NCBI GenBank assembly: GCA_033439795.1
Contig: JAUTDP010000012.1
Span: 1,612,001-1,676,000, forward strand
Direction of reading: 5' to 3'
Source: Sordaria brevicollis
Lineage: Eukaryota; Ascomycota; Sordariomycetes; Sordariales; Sordariaceae
Length of the DNA: 64,000 nt
Shown here: piece by piece, positions 24,017 through 35,746 of the stretch
Numbering within the stretch: position 1 is the stretch's first letter
Layout of the letters: every line of letters begins with the position of its first letter
Notes under the pieces: generated by a model
What the model saw: only the letters and a program-made list of their open reading frames with translations
Database searches by the model: none
Told to the model about the DNA's origin: nothing
Position numbers and translations under genes: made by a program

Positions 24017-24899
24017 TTTTGCTGGATCGAATGGGAAACAAACAATACGTAAAAAGGCTGTATAATCGGGCTCGACGGACGGATGGAAGGATACGACGAT
24101 GAAGTCAGGTCGTGTGGTGGTTGGAGTCGAAGCTGGTGGTCCGGGGGAGGATGATGAAACGGGGACCGCGAGGGTATGACTCTAAAGTGGATATCGACTA
24201 ACAAGACCTGACCCGTGGTCCTTTCCGTTGTTGAACAAGTATCGGGGTGGGCGCCGAGCGAGAGACGAGACAGGGACGGGGACTCGGGGCTGAGAAGGCG
24301 GAAGAAAAAAAAAAGTTGAAGAGACGAGACTAATTTGTTATCGATGAGCCCGCCGAAGTCGCTTTTCGATTTTCGTCTGGTACCAGCTGCTGCTTGGGCC
24401 GGCCACGGGGCCTAGTGACTGTGAGTAATAGTCGATGGTCCAAAAGACTTGCGAACTTGTGATCACCAACAGACGATCCGCGAGAGATCAAGGGTGGCAA
24501 GCGGAGCTGAAGGCAGAGCAAGGGGAAAGATGCCTGAGAGGGGAGTCGTCTGCAGACGTCGGATCCATTATCTCTGGGGTTGAGAGGTTGAAGATGCTGG
24601 GAGATGCCGGCCTCTGCTAACCACTGCAAGTCCAGACACGGGATTCCATGCCAAAAGTCCCAAAAGGTCCCGACCGACCGCCCACCATCCGCCAAGGAGG
24701 GGCACCGCGGCCAGCCGGGGACACGAGGGAAAAGAAAAAGTTTTAGTGGAGTCGTACTGGCCCGTCTCGACTAAAATGCGGGGCAAATCCACGCGGAATT
24801 CCTTATCGGACATTTCACAATCCTTATCCATTGGCCAATGCCGGGTGTGCGGTTATCCAGGCGCCACTTCTGCCCCTGGCGCCCTCTAGCTTCCCGCTA
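24017..24899. other. Upstream region of the amidophosphoribosyltransferase gene
   Basis: This is promoter and leader DNA for the minus-strand purine gene, followed by the edge of the next transposon. It is CT-rich on the minus strand close to the start. No other gene was seen. Confidence 0.5.
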
Positions 24900-27800
24900 A
24901 CGGTAGTCAGAGAGACCCATTCTGGTCCTCAGCGAGGGTTCCGCTTAGTCATCATATACAATAGTGCAGCCGCCCAGCGTAAGCGCCCAGAATACCGTGT
25001 GTACATCGCTGCCCAACCTCGTCGTCGTCGTATATCCTGTTAGCGACCGTTAGTATTACTACACAATTGAATAAAGCTATCGCAAAGTCTTACCTACCGT
25101 TGTGCAATATTTTTATAGTAATTATTTATTATTTTTATTATTATTTTATTGAATATCTTCGAGCTCGTTATATTTTCGATTTTTTTATATTCCTATCCTA
25201 AATCGCGTATATACGCCTAATGTAGGTAAATAAATTTTTAATTCCTAATATAATTTAATAAAGCCGACCGTAATAATATCGTATTAACGGTATTTTACTA
25301 GAATCCTTAGCCAAAATAGCCTTTACTCCGATTCGAACTATTATTCTTAACCGGGCTACTCTTCCTCTTACTAGTTTTTTAACCTTATTAATCCGCGCGT
25401 AATACCGAAGTTGTAATAGGATAAAATCGCTATAGTCCTTTAGCGAATACGTTATTAAATAACGCTCCCTTGAACTATAATAATTATTTTCTATTAATTT
25501 ATTTAATATATCGGCCGAAGTTATTGAAATTTTATATATTTATTATTATTAGCGTAGTTTCGTAGTAGTATAAAAGGGATATAATACCGATAAAAAAGAC
25601 CGTATTATTAATTAGTATAATTTTAAATATAATTACGGCGGTATATATAAACCGGCGGGATATAATATACGTAACGTCGTAATACGCGTTATTAATTATT
25701 TATATTAAATATAAATTGTATTATATAAGAAGGAGGGTAGTAAATAATTTATTAAAGAAATAAATTAATATAAAATTTATAATTATACGTTTAATACTAG
25801 GGATTTACTATCTAACCTTAATTACTGTCGGTAAATTCGTATTAGTTACGAGTAAACGATTCGTAATATAGTAGAGAGGCTGTCGAATATCGTTAGAATA
25901 TCGTTAAAGTAAATAATTTATTACTTTAGCGGTATATTTTAGGACTTCGACCTCGATAATAATAACCGGGATAATATCCGTAGAATTAATAACGATAATT
26001 TCGTTATTAAATTTCGAAGTCGTCGGTTCCTTATTATATTATAAAATATATTAAATATATAGAAATACTTTCGTAAGGAGAAATATAAGCCTTTTTCGTT
26101 AATAAAAATATTAATCGATTTATTAGAATAGTATAAAACCGAATATAGAATTTAGTATTTTATCGATTATAATAATAGTATATTTGGCCAATAATATATA
26201 CGATAAATATTCTAGACTTTTAAATAGTATTTAAAGATATGGAGGAATTACCCATATATTATATTAATCGATAATATATATAAGGTAAATTGTAAAGTAA
26301 AAATTTCTAATATATTTATATATTCTTTTTATTATTATATAAATAAATCTATTCCCCCTTTCTATTTAGGAATTTTCGCTAATTCCCTTTTTTTTTATAT
26401 AGGTTAACCGATTTAATTTCCCTCTTTTGAATATTACCGGGGTTAATGCTCTTAATTATAATTTTAACCTTGTATTTAATTTTTTGAGTAAGGAAATATA
26501 AAAAGATTTTTAATAGTATTTCGATTACTTTAAATAATTTTAAAGTAATATATTAGATTTAGAGGTTTTTATTACCGATTTCTATAAAGGTTTTAAAAAG
26601 GTAGCGTTCGTTAAGTTCTTCGAAATAGTATAATAGCTTTATATTTAATATATTATAAAAAACGTTAATTTTTATATTAAAAAGAAATAGATTTAAGCGC
26701 CTTCCTTTGTATTAGTAAGTTCCCGCCGTAATAACGAATTAGTTCCTAACCTTACCCTATTTATATTACCGTTAATACGTTAGAATTTAAATAGTGAAAA
26801 CCTAAATCTACTATTATACGAAAGCTTAAAATAAGAATTTAATACCGCCGCCCCTAACGAAAACAACGACGTTAACGACGTTAATATTAATTTTATTGGA
26901 AATAACCCGGATAAGGAAATAATTGCTACCGCCACCGACTAGATAATAGAGGAGGAAGGTATAGTAATAAGGGCGTTAATTATTAAAGGAAATATTCTTT
27001 AAATAGAATACCTACGTATTATTCCTTTAATTCGTCCTTATTTAGTATTAAAATATAATATTAATTATCGATTTTATTAAAATTCGTATAAAGGGTTTTA
27101 AAATATTTAGAAAAAGGTTATATACGCTAATAACGAAGGTTATTTTAAACGGGTATAGTAATTATTAATTAATAAGTTTCGTTATTAAATTCGTGAATAT
27201 TACCCTATTATTATTAATATTATTATCCCTATAATAAATTATATACCTTTTTCGTTCGAGTTTTTTTTTTTTACGTATTAACGACCGTCTTTTTATAATA
27301 TTTATACAATATTTACGTAAATATTACCTACCATAGATTGATAAATTTAGGAATTATATAATTTCGAAATTTAGAAACTACGGTATTAAGGCAATTAATC
27401 GTATAAAATTAGTATATAAAGCTATTAAAAAATTCTTTAAAAATAAATTGGCGTTTCTTAATTAATTATACAATTAAATTTATAGTATTTACGCTGCCTA
27501 GAAGGACCGCTTTAATATTAATTATAAAAAAGTATAGTAAATTTTTTTATATAAATATAAAAGGGTAGTATTTTTTAGTAAGCTTCTTTTATATATATTT
27601 TCCCTCCCTTTTAAATTAATATAATTATAGTATTATTATATTTATAACAATTAATTTAACGACTTAAAGTAGGTATTATATATTAAATATACGAAGAGAT
27701 TTATAACGTAATATAGGCTACTTTATAAGTATTTTATATTAGAATTATTATAGAAATAATTATAAGAGGGTTTAATTATCTAAAACGTAAATAAATATTA

Positions 27801-29225
27801 GTAATTAATTCTAAACGGTAATAATAGGCTAGATAAAAATAAGCGCCGCAATTATAATAAATAATTATTATTATACTTCCTATATTATTATTACTCGTTA
27901 ATTTTATATATTTATAATTATTTAAAATCCTATTACCCTTTTTAATCGCCGATAATAAACTATTACCCCCAATTTAAACCTAAAGAATTATTTATATAAG
28001 AAGCCGGTAGAGGTAGCGTTAAACCCGGAAATTTACAAAATTACCTAATTCGAAATTAGGCGGTTATATAACTTAACGGCGTTTATCGACTATAATCGGT
28101 ATAATAACGGTCGTATACTATCCTACAATAAGGAAACTCCTCAATTAATTTAATAAATAATTTAGAAAAGGGGTAAAAAAATAAGAGGTAATACTTAAAG
28201 GGCTTTACGTATACGTAATAATAATAATATTATACGTAAAAACCTCGATCGAGCGGTTATAGAAGTAATTATTAATATAATTAAAAGGGTTATAGTACGA
28301 ATAGTATTAACCCTAGCGTAAAGCGTAGCGCCCTTTCAATAATAAATATATTAATAATTACCCTTATAATAATTACTACTACCCTAATTTCCTTACTCCT
28401 AAAGTTAATAATAACCGCCTTATAATTATTTACTAACCCGTATTAATTCTAATTAGTAACCGGGATTACTAGGATAGCCGGTCTATAAAATACTAACGGT
28501 TACTAAACTATTATAATTTCCTATATTAAATTTAAATAACGCTTATTAGAATTAATATAGTAATTACTTATTATTTACCGCTAAATTAAATAATTTTATA
28601 TAAATATAATTAAAAGAGAGTATATTATATATAGAATAGTTAATATATTTCTATAATAATACTATAAATAATTTTATAATATAAGTGCCCCCTAGAGTCG
28701 ATAACCTTCTTCCTTCTAGCTAATTTCCTCCTCTATTAAATTAATTGTAGTATAGTTCGTAAGGTTTTATTATACCGCTAATATAATATAATTAGCCCCT
28801 TCGAATTATAATACTACCATTAATATTAAAATAGAAGTATAGTGGAAGGTGGGTATTGGGCGAATTAAGTAGGCGGGTACATTTTTAGTAGCCGCCTCCC
28901 TAGTAGTTTAAGTAATATTCTAAGTATAGGTATTAAAATTAGGGTAGGTACGTATATAGGTACCCTAGACTATTAATATAGTAAGTATAATACTAAGGCG
29001 GTATATAATTAAATTGGTAATAACCGTATTAACCTTCCTAGTAGTAGATAATTAAATAATTTGGTATCTTTGAATAACTTTATGTAAAAGAGTGATATCA
29101 ATTTGGTATTGTGCGTTACGTTGTGTTCTGGGCGCTGGGCGCTTGCGCTGGGCGGCTGCACTGTTGTGTGTGATGACTAAGCGGAACCCTCGCTGAGGAC
29201 CAGAATGGGTCTCTCTGACTACCGT
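24900..29225. mobile_element. 4.3-kb RIP-mutated DNA transposon with 91-bp TIRs
   Basis: Ends 24900-24990 and 29135-29225 are inverted repeats of 91 bp whose outer end reads ACGGTAGTCAGAGAGACCCA. The four main differences between arms are CpA in the right copy and TpA in the left (CACACAACAG against TATACAATAG, GCGCAAG against GCGTAAG), as left by RIP. The interior is AT-rich and almost free of CpA and TpG, with no intact gene. A coherent plus-strand relic frame with TAG/TAA interruptions can be followed around 26840-27350 (ENNDVNDVNINFIGNNPDKE), but the family is unknown. The flanks are TA-like (TAA on the left, TA at 29225-29226), so a TA-targeting family is possible but unproven. Confidence 0.82.
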
Positions 29226-30210
29226 ATGCGCTAGCTTCCGCACTGACGCCGATGCTCGGCCTAGCCCTATTAGGGAGCTCCGTTTGGACATCAGTGACAA
29301 ATTGTAGATTTTCCCCTGCTCGTTGATGCTCGCTTCATGATCCCGTCATTGCTTGGACGACGTTGTTGATTTGTAAATCTGATCTTGGCTGTTGATGGTG
29401 TTTTCACCACCAAAGTAAAAGATCAACAACAGAAAAGTCATGTCCCGGAAATTGACCCGAACAAATGGTTCACCAGTCTTGTCTCACCAACGGTTCCGGA
29501 TACACGTGCATTTGGATCTCATCACGGGATAGCTGATCGTCTGCTGTGGCATGTGATACATAGCACGGCTTTTAGACGCGGGCTACAGGAGATTGAGGAA
29601 GTGCCTATGCTGCTGGTGATGTTGACTGGATATTGGTTAACTCGTTGGATAGCTCGTCGTTGCTAAGAAAAACGACGTTCAACGTGTCAGCAGATCTTGA
29701 GAATTCGAACTGTGAATATCAAGCTAGTCTCATCTGACGTTACAACCGGTTGCGAGTTCCGAACAAAGGGACACAAAGTGTCAACTGACAAGAACCAAGC
29801 GGAACAGCTATGAATGTCAATCCGACAAAGGGTTGGACATATCGATACTTGACAGTCTCAACTTCAGGGCAGAAGACTGGAGAGGATATTAAAGACTCGG
29901 TGAAAGTTAATTGGGTGGAAAGCTTGTTGTATTCCGTCCTTGATGTCTGGGAATCCAAGCCCAAGTTTAGAAACAAGATGACAATGCATGTGAAAGAAAG
30001 CTGGAACGGAAAATACTCACACTGAGAATAATTAACGAAGGATTCCTGGTGCTGTCTTCAACGTCCTGCTCCAACGAGCAAGGAGAGACCTTATGAGGAG
30101 GAGTTCGAAAAGGTAAAAAGGAAAGGCATCAAAAGGGCATGTCTTGAACTTTAAAGCGAATGGAAGATAACAAATGGCCGAAAGGGATAAAAAATAAAAA
30201 AAATTGAACT
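29226..30210. other. Spacer between transposon and tRNA gene
   Basis: Small frames at 29385-29666 and 29810-30025 show no motif or neighbouring splice signals. They could be remnants but are not supported as genes. The final A-rich part (30189-30203) is the Pol III terminator of the minus-strand tRNA. Confidence 0.45.
30196..30203 (-). terminator. RNA polymerase III terminator of tRNA-Arg
   Basis: Eight consecutive A on the plus strand, hence eight U in the transcript, lie eight bases beyond the tRNA 3' end. More T-rich sequence follows. This is a standard Pol III stop. Confidence 0.75.
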
Positions 30211-30282
30211 CGACCATCCTGGGACTCGAACCCAGAGCCTTTACCACCGGAAAGTAACGCGCTACCGTTGCGCCAAACGGCC
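30211..30282 (-). tRNA. tRNA-Arg(CCG): tRNA-Arg (anticodon CCG)
   Basis: The 72-base minus-strand sequence folds into a full cloverleaf. Acceptor stem GGCCGTT pairs with GATGGTC (with G-U pairs). D stem GCGC/GCGC has loop AACGGTA; anticodon stem TTACT/GGTAA has loop TTCCGGT; T stem CTGGG/CCCAG has loop TTCGAGT; the discriminator is G. The anticodon is CCG, reading CGG arginine codons. Internal promoter boxes match: A box TGGCGCAACGG, B box GGTTCGAGTCC. There is no intron, and CCA is not encoded, as usual in eukaryotes. Confidence 0.95.
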
Positions 30283-32597
30283 ATTGTTGAATAATCCCTA
30301 CCACTTCAGTGCCTATAGCCCTTTCCCAAAGGCCCGTGCGTCAACTCGACACAAACACCCACATCCGATGATGCACCTTTTCCCGAACCAACCAACAGTT
30401 TTCCAGAACCACAAACCTCAACCTTCCTCGTTCTCACACACACAGCCACCACCACCACACTCTTATCACGAAATGAATCGAACCCTTCCAAAACCCCTCG
30501 ACCTTTCACATTATGAATCGATAAATCGCACAAAACAGCCTAACGGAAGACGCGTACACGGCATACCAGAAGTTTAAAGCCTCGCTCCGCCCAAGCTCCT
30601 ATGGTAGCTGTCAGGCTCGAAGTCGTCAGCTTTTTCCGCGGCCACTGTGCCCCGTTGGTGCGTTGCGCCCGTCAGACTTTTGAGTAAGTAGGCTCACAGC
30701 CTGCCCTGTCCTTGGTCTAGGGGTAGAGGACAAAGACTCGGGCGCAGCACAGTCAGATTGTTTCGAACCTCATTCATCAAGCTGGACTAGTTGACGTTGA
30801 TTTGCTGGTGAGAAAGTTCTTCCGACGAGATTGGCGTGGTCAAACGGATGGACCGAATCACTGGATCGCCGGTTGCTGAGTAGAGAGTCTTGGGAGAAGC
30901 CCATCAAGGGTTAAGCTCACCATCATGAGTTGTCGTGGTCGATCTCCCCGAAGTCTACGTTTTTAGCTTCAAGTCTCGAGACATGAACGCGGCAACAATC
31001 ATGCTAAACTCCTCAAAATCCTTCAAGCTCGACCTTTAGCCTGATAGTAGGCGAGATCAAACCTCTGACTGTATCAGATCGGATCACATTGTACCCGAAC
31101 ATTAAAGGACGGGTCAAACCAAGCCACCGCCCACGGCCCGGATGCACTATCCGTCCCGAGAAGGACTGGCTAACTGGGCAAAGGACACCACGCTCCGATC
31201 GGTCACAGCAATCCTTCTCATATACGAGATTGAAGTATGTACTTGTCGGATCTTCAAAACCGACCGTCTGACGGGAGCGGGCGGGCCAACTGACGAGTAC
31301 TCCCGAAGTGCACAAATCGGAGGAATTGATTCCTCCATCAACCTGCACTCCCACCAGCCAGCCACGCTGCCACGTTGTCCGTCTTGCGCGGTCTTGCGCG
31401 CGGTAGGGCGTTTGGGCTCACTTACTCACTGCCCTCATCCTATTCACCAAATCAAGCCCGCTCGCTGCCTGGCAAAAGCCTATCAGACAGAGCTGTGCGT
31501 GATGCTGACGGGTTGACTGGGGGCAGCGCCTTGCAGGGAGGAAAAAGCTGACGCCGGTCTTTCGTGCGTTCTTTACCCTACCCCAACTCACAGTGGTAAT
31601 CTGAGAATTCCTCCTTCAATCTTACACTTTGCGTCTTCTGGGAGAATTTAGATACTATCACAAGCATACCGCAAAAATTATTCCAAGGGAGCTGTTGTTG
31701 AACTTTGTTGGGTCGTTAAAGTCGTTGGAACTCATGACGTTAACAACAAGCCTTCGACCCCTGTCTTCCTTTCCGGAATTCTCATTGGTCGAGAATAACT
31801 CCATCCGGCGGATTCGGCAAGTTTCATGGACCGGGGCCCGTTCGGCGTGTTGGTGTTGGATCCGACTTCTGATCCTGAAAGCTTGAAAAAGGTACAAGCC
31901 ATGGCGTGCGTCACTGGAGAAAAAGTAGAGGAAGCAAAGTACCGACACAGTACACAGGGCGGAAGAAAAGAATGGCAATGAAGAAAACCAGGGGTCCCTA
32001 TCTTGTCACTTGTCACTTCAGGCGGGCTGTCAGCGCCGAAAGGGACCACTGGTGAGTCCGAACCATTCAGAAGATGGATGGCATGGATAGAATGGCTTTG
32101 CACCCATCTGAGCCTCCTCAGAGACGTGTACGCGGATGGGATATCTCTCGTGAGCCTCCGGTAAGTATGTCTATGGGCTGTATAAGAACGCTTTGTGTCG
32201 CCGTCATCTTCGTTGTTGGTGTTGGTTTTGGGAATCATCACAAGCCAGAAAAGCAAAGTTTATTCTCGAAGCAAAAACCCAGGATACCCGGATATCTCGG
32301 GATCACCCTTACCCACAATTTTTCGGATTCTTTCTTCGAGCCCGAAGTCCAGCTTTTTGCAAAATCGTCATTTTCGTTTGTTTTGTTTGTTGAAGCTTCA
32401 CCTTTTCCTCACCTTATCGGTTTTGTCTTTTTTTTTTGCGCACTCTCGAAAAGCAGGTCCCCTTTTTATACCCACACCTACCTGCATATACCTTCATCCA
32501 CAACTGTCCGTGACTCCATTACTCAGGTACCGCCGTACCGCAGCAGTCCGATACCCAACCGTCATCCGATCAAGAGAGATCCCGGACGTAAAGAAGG
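30283..32597. other. Intergenic region between tRNA and RTA1-like gene
   Basis: Only short, overlapping frames are present (such as 30284-30577, 31142-31516 and 32074-32601) with Pro/Ser/His-rich composition typical of non-coding GC-rich DNA. The last 400 bp, T/C-rich, should be promoter and leader of the RTA1-like gene. Nothing else was recognised. Confidence 0.45.
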
Positions 32598-33800
32598 ATG
32601 AGTTCCAACAACGCATCCGGGTCCGAGATCCCGGAGGGCATCACTCCGGACCTGTGGGCTGCATGGATGGATCTCCGCACAGGATGTTATCCGGACTTGA
32701 TCGAAGGTGTTGACCCTAGTTACGGGTACCGACCAACGCTGGGAGCCGGCATTGCGTTTGATGTTCTGTTCGGTATCTGTATAATCGGCCACCTTATTCA
32801 GCTGATTAGGTTCCGGCGATGGACTTCTGGGTTGATGATGGTTGGAGCTATTAGTGCGTATTGTCCTTTCTCTTTTTCTTGTGGTCGTTGCAGTCGTCAA
32901 TCATCACTGCACTTGCATATGCTGTGTGAACGGGTTCCTGAGCTGTCAAGTGTCAGCACCATGTGGTGGATCATGTCCACCGGTCCCTGCATATCATCCA
33001 CAACCCCAAATGCCCAACTGTGAACAACTTAGCTGCCATGGATGAGCGTCCCAAGCTAACCTACCTCACCCATAGCCGAAACGATAGGTTGGGCAGGCCG
33101 CACCTGGTCCGCCAAGTGCCCTTACAACAACGACGCCTTCCTCATGCAAATCACCACCCTCATCATCGCCCCGACCTTCTTCGCCGCGGCCCTCTACGTC
33201 CTCCTCGGCATGCTCATCCGTCTTTTGGGCAGACAAACCAGCATCCTCTCAGCCAAGTGGTACGCTATTGTCTTCTGCACGTGCGATGTCATCTCGCTCG
33301 TCATCCAGGCTGTCGGCGGCGGTATGGCGGCCGGCGAGGCCGACAAGGAAGGAGGCGACACGGCACCTGGAACGCACACCATGGTGGCCGGTATCGTCTT
33401 TCAGCTGTTCACCATGACCGTGTTTGCGGTGCTGGTGCTAGATTTCCTTAGGAGGGTGTATAAGCTGGCCAGAAGCAGGAAGGATGGCCAGGAAGGACTG
33501 AACAGGAACATGAAGCTGACGCTGCTGGCGCTGTTCATCTCGTTCGTCATGATCTATATCAGGAGCGTGTACCGCACGGTCGAGCTGGCGCAGGGCTGGA
33601 GTGGATATCTGATTACCCACGAGGGGTACTTTATCGGTCTGGATGCCGCGCTGATGGTCGTCTCGGCGGGCATCTTTTTGGTGTTTGATCCGGCGGTGCT
33701 GTTGAAGGATGAGTTGAAGAGGATTAATGTCAGCGGAAAGGAGGAGCAGGATAACACCACCGGGGATGATTCAGAGGCGCAGAGTGGTGTCAAAGTATGA
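32598..33800 (+). CDS. RTA1-like seven-transmembrane protein
   Basis: Exons 32598-32853 and 33076-33800, with a 222-bp intron (GTGCGT donor, CATAG acceptor), give 326 residues. The N terminus is extracellular-type and Cys-containing (GCYPDLIEG), followed by the YRPTLGAGIAFDVLFGI segment that opens the RTA1 domain. About seven hydrophobic segments can be counted. Diagnostic parts are ETIGWAGRTWS, the QITTLIIAPTFFAAALYVLLG stretch, the CDVISLVIQAVGGGMAA block, and SVYRTVELAQGWSGYLITHE before the last helix. The tail is charged and cytosolic-like (KEEQDNTTGDD). RTA1/RSB1-type proteins sit in fungal membranes and are linked to lipid translocation and to resistance to toxic compounds; the exact substrate is unknown. 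The family call rests on several motifs together. Confidence 0.9.
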
Positions 33801-35746
33801 GAGGTTGATGGCTTAGACGGAGGGGGTCTTCGAGAGAAGGCTCGAGGCTTCCATTGTGAACGAAAGCTTGGAGGAAGATGACGAAAAGGAGGACGGGAGA
33901 GAGGAATATCGGACAGTGGCCAGCGCAAAACCGCACCAATTGCTTTGTTGCTTTTCAGGATACCAACATACATACTTACGGCGTAAAGGTCGGTAATTGG
34001 ATAATAGAGATACATAATTTTCTTAGCCATGTGCGTGGCTCTTCGGGCAGTGATGGAGTGATGGGCGGCTGTCCGGTTGTGGCTGTGGAAAATGATGGCA
34101 TCTTGTCGTCGACGGGACTCGAGCTTTTCGGGCCATACACTTGCCTTTTCTCGACGGCGAAAGGGAAGACGCCACAATAGTGAACCTGGGAGAAAGCTTC
34201 GACCCAGGGTACCATAGGACACTGCCACGACCCAATGTTGAACTTGAGCGTTCTGCGCGTCCAACGCAAGCCTCCTGGATGCATACTACGGCATCAGGAA
34301 CAGCCGGTGGAATGAGGGCCACGGCTCAGTTGCCGGTGCCGGTCGGATCCGTCGGAAACCCGATCTGATTTCGCCGACACGATATTTTTTTCTCGCGAAC
34401 GAAGCGCAAGCAGCCAATGAAAAAGAGTAAAAAGTGAAAGAGTGAAAGTAGGAGGGATAAAGAAAAGGAAAAGAAAGGTGATGTTCATGGTTCTGAAGGG
34501 AAAGAACGATGGAGTGAGAGGAGGCGTGCGGGGAAGGAATACGTTTTGCCTAGAACGCGCTTGTGATGTTGGTATGTGATGGACACAGTTAAGGAACGCG
34601 TGGTAACAACAGTGAAAGTCTAACTCATCCTAACCAAGCCTAGCGGTCTGGGCAGAAAATTACTGGGCAGAAGAACTTCGCAAAACCTCGTGATGCCAAG
34701 CTGGATTCTCCCATGAATCTCAAATTTGACAAACTCGACCGATTTCATGAAGGTTGAACCTGAGCGAGCAGCACGATCCCATTCTTCTAGAATCGAGTCC
34801 GCATCTTCAACTCACGACCTTCCAACGTGCCGTGCAAAAACATTCTCCAGAGGACCGTGGCCGGTATCTCATCATTCTCATGTGCCTCAACGTAACTGGC
34901 GTCCACGAACTGACAACATGATTGTCTCGAGGCTTGTCTTCATCCACTCGACAACGGCCTGAGAGCCTTTCAACCGCCCCGAGTCTTTACCTGAAAATGC
35001 GGCGTGTGCTATTTGTGGCTGGCAATCTTTCAACGCACCCAACCTCAAAACCCAGCCACATGCCAGAAGAGTCTCCAGAATCTTGTCTGTACTCCGTTCA
35101 GCTCTTTCCGATACAAGCAATACGGAGGCTCTCTGAAAGCATGTTAGCTCATTGCTAGATCTGTCCCCAGATCTGGTTAGCTATTGGACCCTCTTGGTCT
35201 TACAGCCAGATATTCAAGATGGCAGCTTCATCTTCCATCAGGTCCAACGACCAGAGTTGAGAAGAGGCATTGCTCCCACAGAAGGCGAATCGACAAATGG
35301 GGCTTTATCTATAAGCTAGTGATGCTCCTCTGCTTTGCTAGTCTAGGCTAAATCTGCACCCATCTTGTGTCACCTGCCTGCATCGCTGGACTATGATACC
35401 AAGTGGACCGGCGAGGACCGATCAAGATGGAAAAACCGGATGAGAAGGGCTCAACAAGTTCAAGCACAGCCGGCATCATCTCCATTGTTAGTCCAGTGTA
35501 CCCCCCCAGCATTCTCAACTATCTGTTCTAACCTTTCATGTCTCAGTTTCCCTCCCCTTTCCCATTTCCCGATCACGGTTTGCTGTTTCTGAGCCTTTTC
35601 TTGCCGGCTGATTAGAGACCAATTCCAACTTGCATGATCATAAGCTTCCCGCTCCTCGTTGAAAGAATTGTATGGCTCAGATTGTATCACCACTTCTGAT
35701 ATCAGCTTGTTGAGGGCCACACGGTTGGCCTGTCTCTACGCTCTTC
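33801..35746. other. Intergenic region between RTA1-like and DUF3405 genes
   Basis: A 236-codon minus-strand frame (33554-34264) overlaps the 3' end of the RTA1-like gene in antisense and has no motif, so it is not accepted. The rest has only short frames. It probably contains the RTA1-like 3' UTR and the DUF3405 promoter. Confidence 0.45.

Noticed and set aside
25050..29100. Possible AT-rich centromere-like or mitochondrial-derived DNA
   Set aside because: Flanking TIRs and CpA/TpG depletion with retained CpG show that this is a RIP-mutated transposon.
33554..34264. 236-codon minus-strand frame
   Set aside because: Antisense overlap with the 3' exon of the RTA1-like gene; no protein features.
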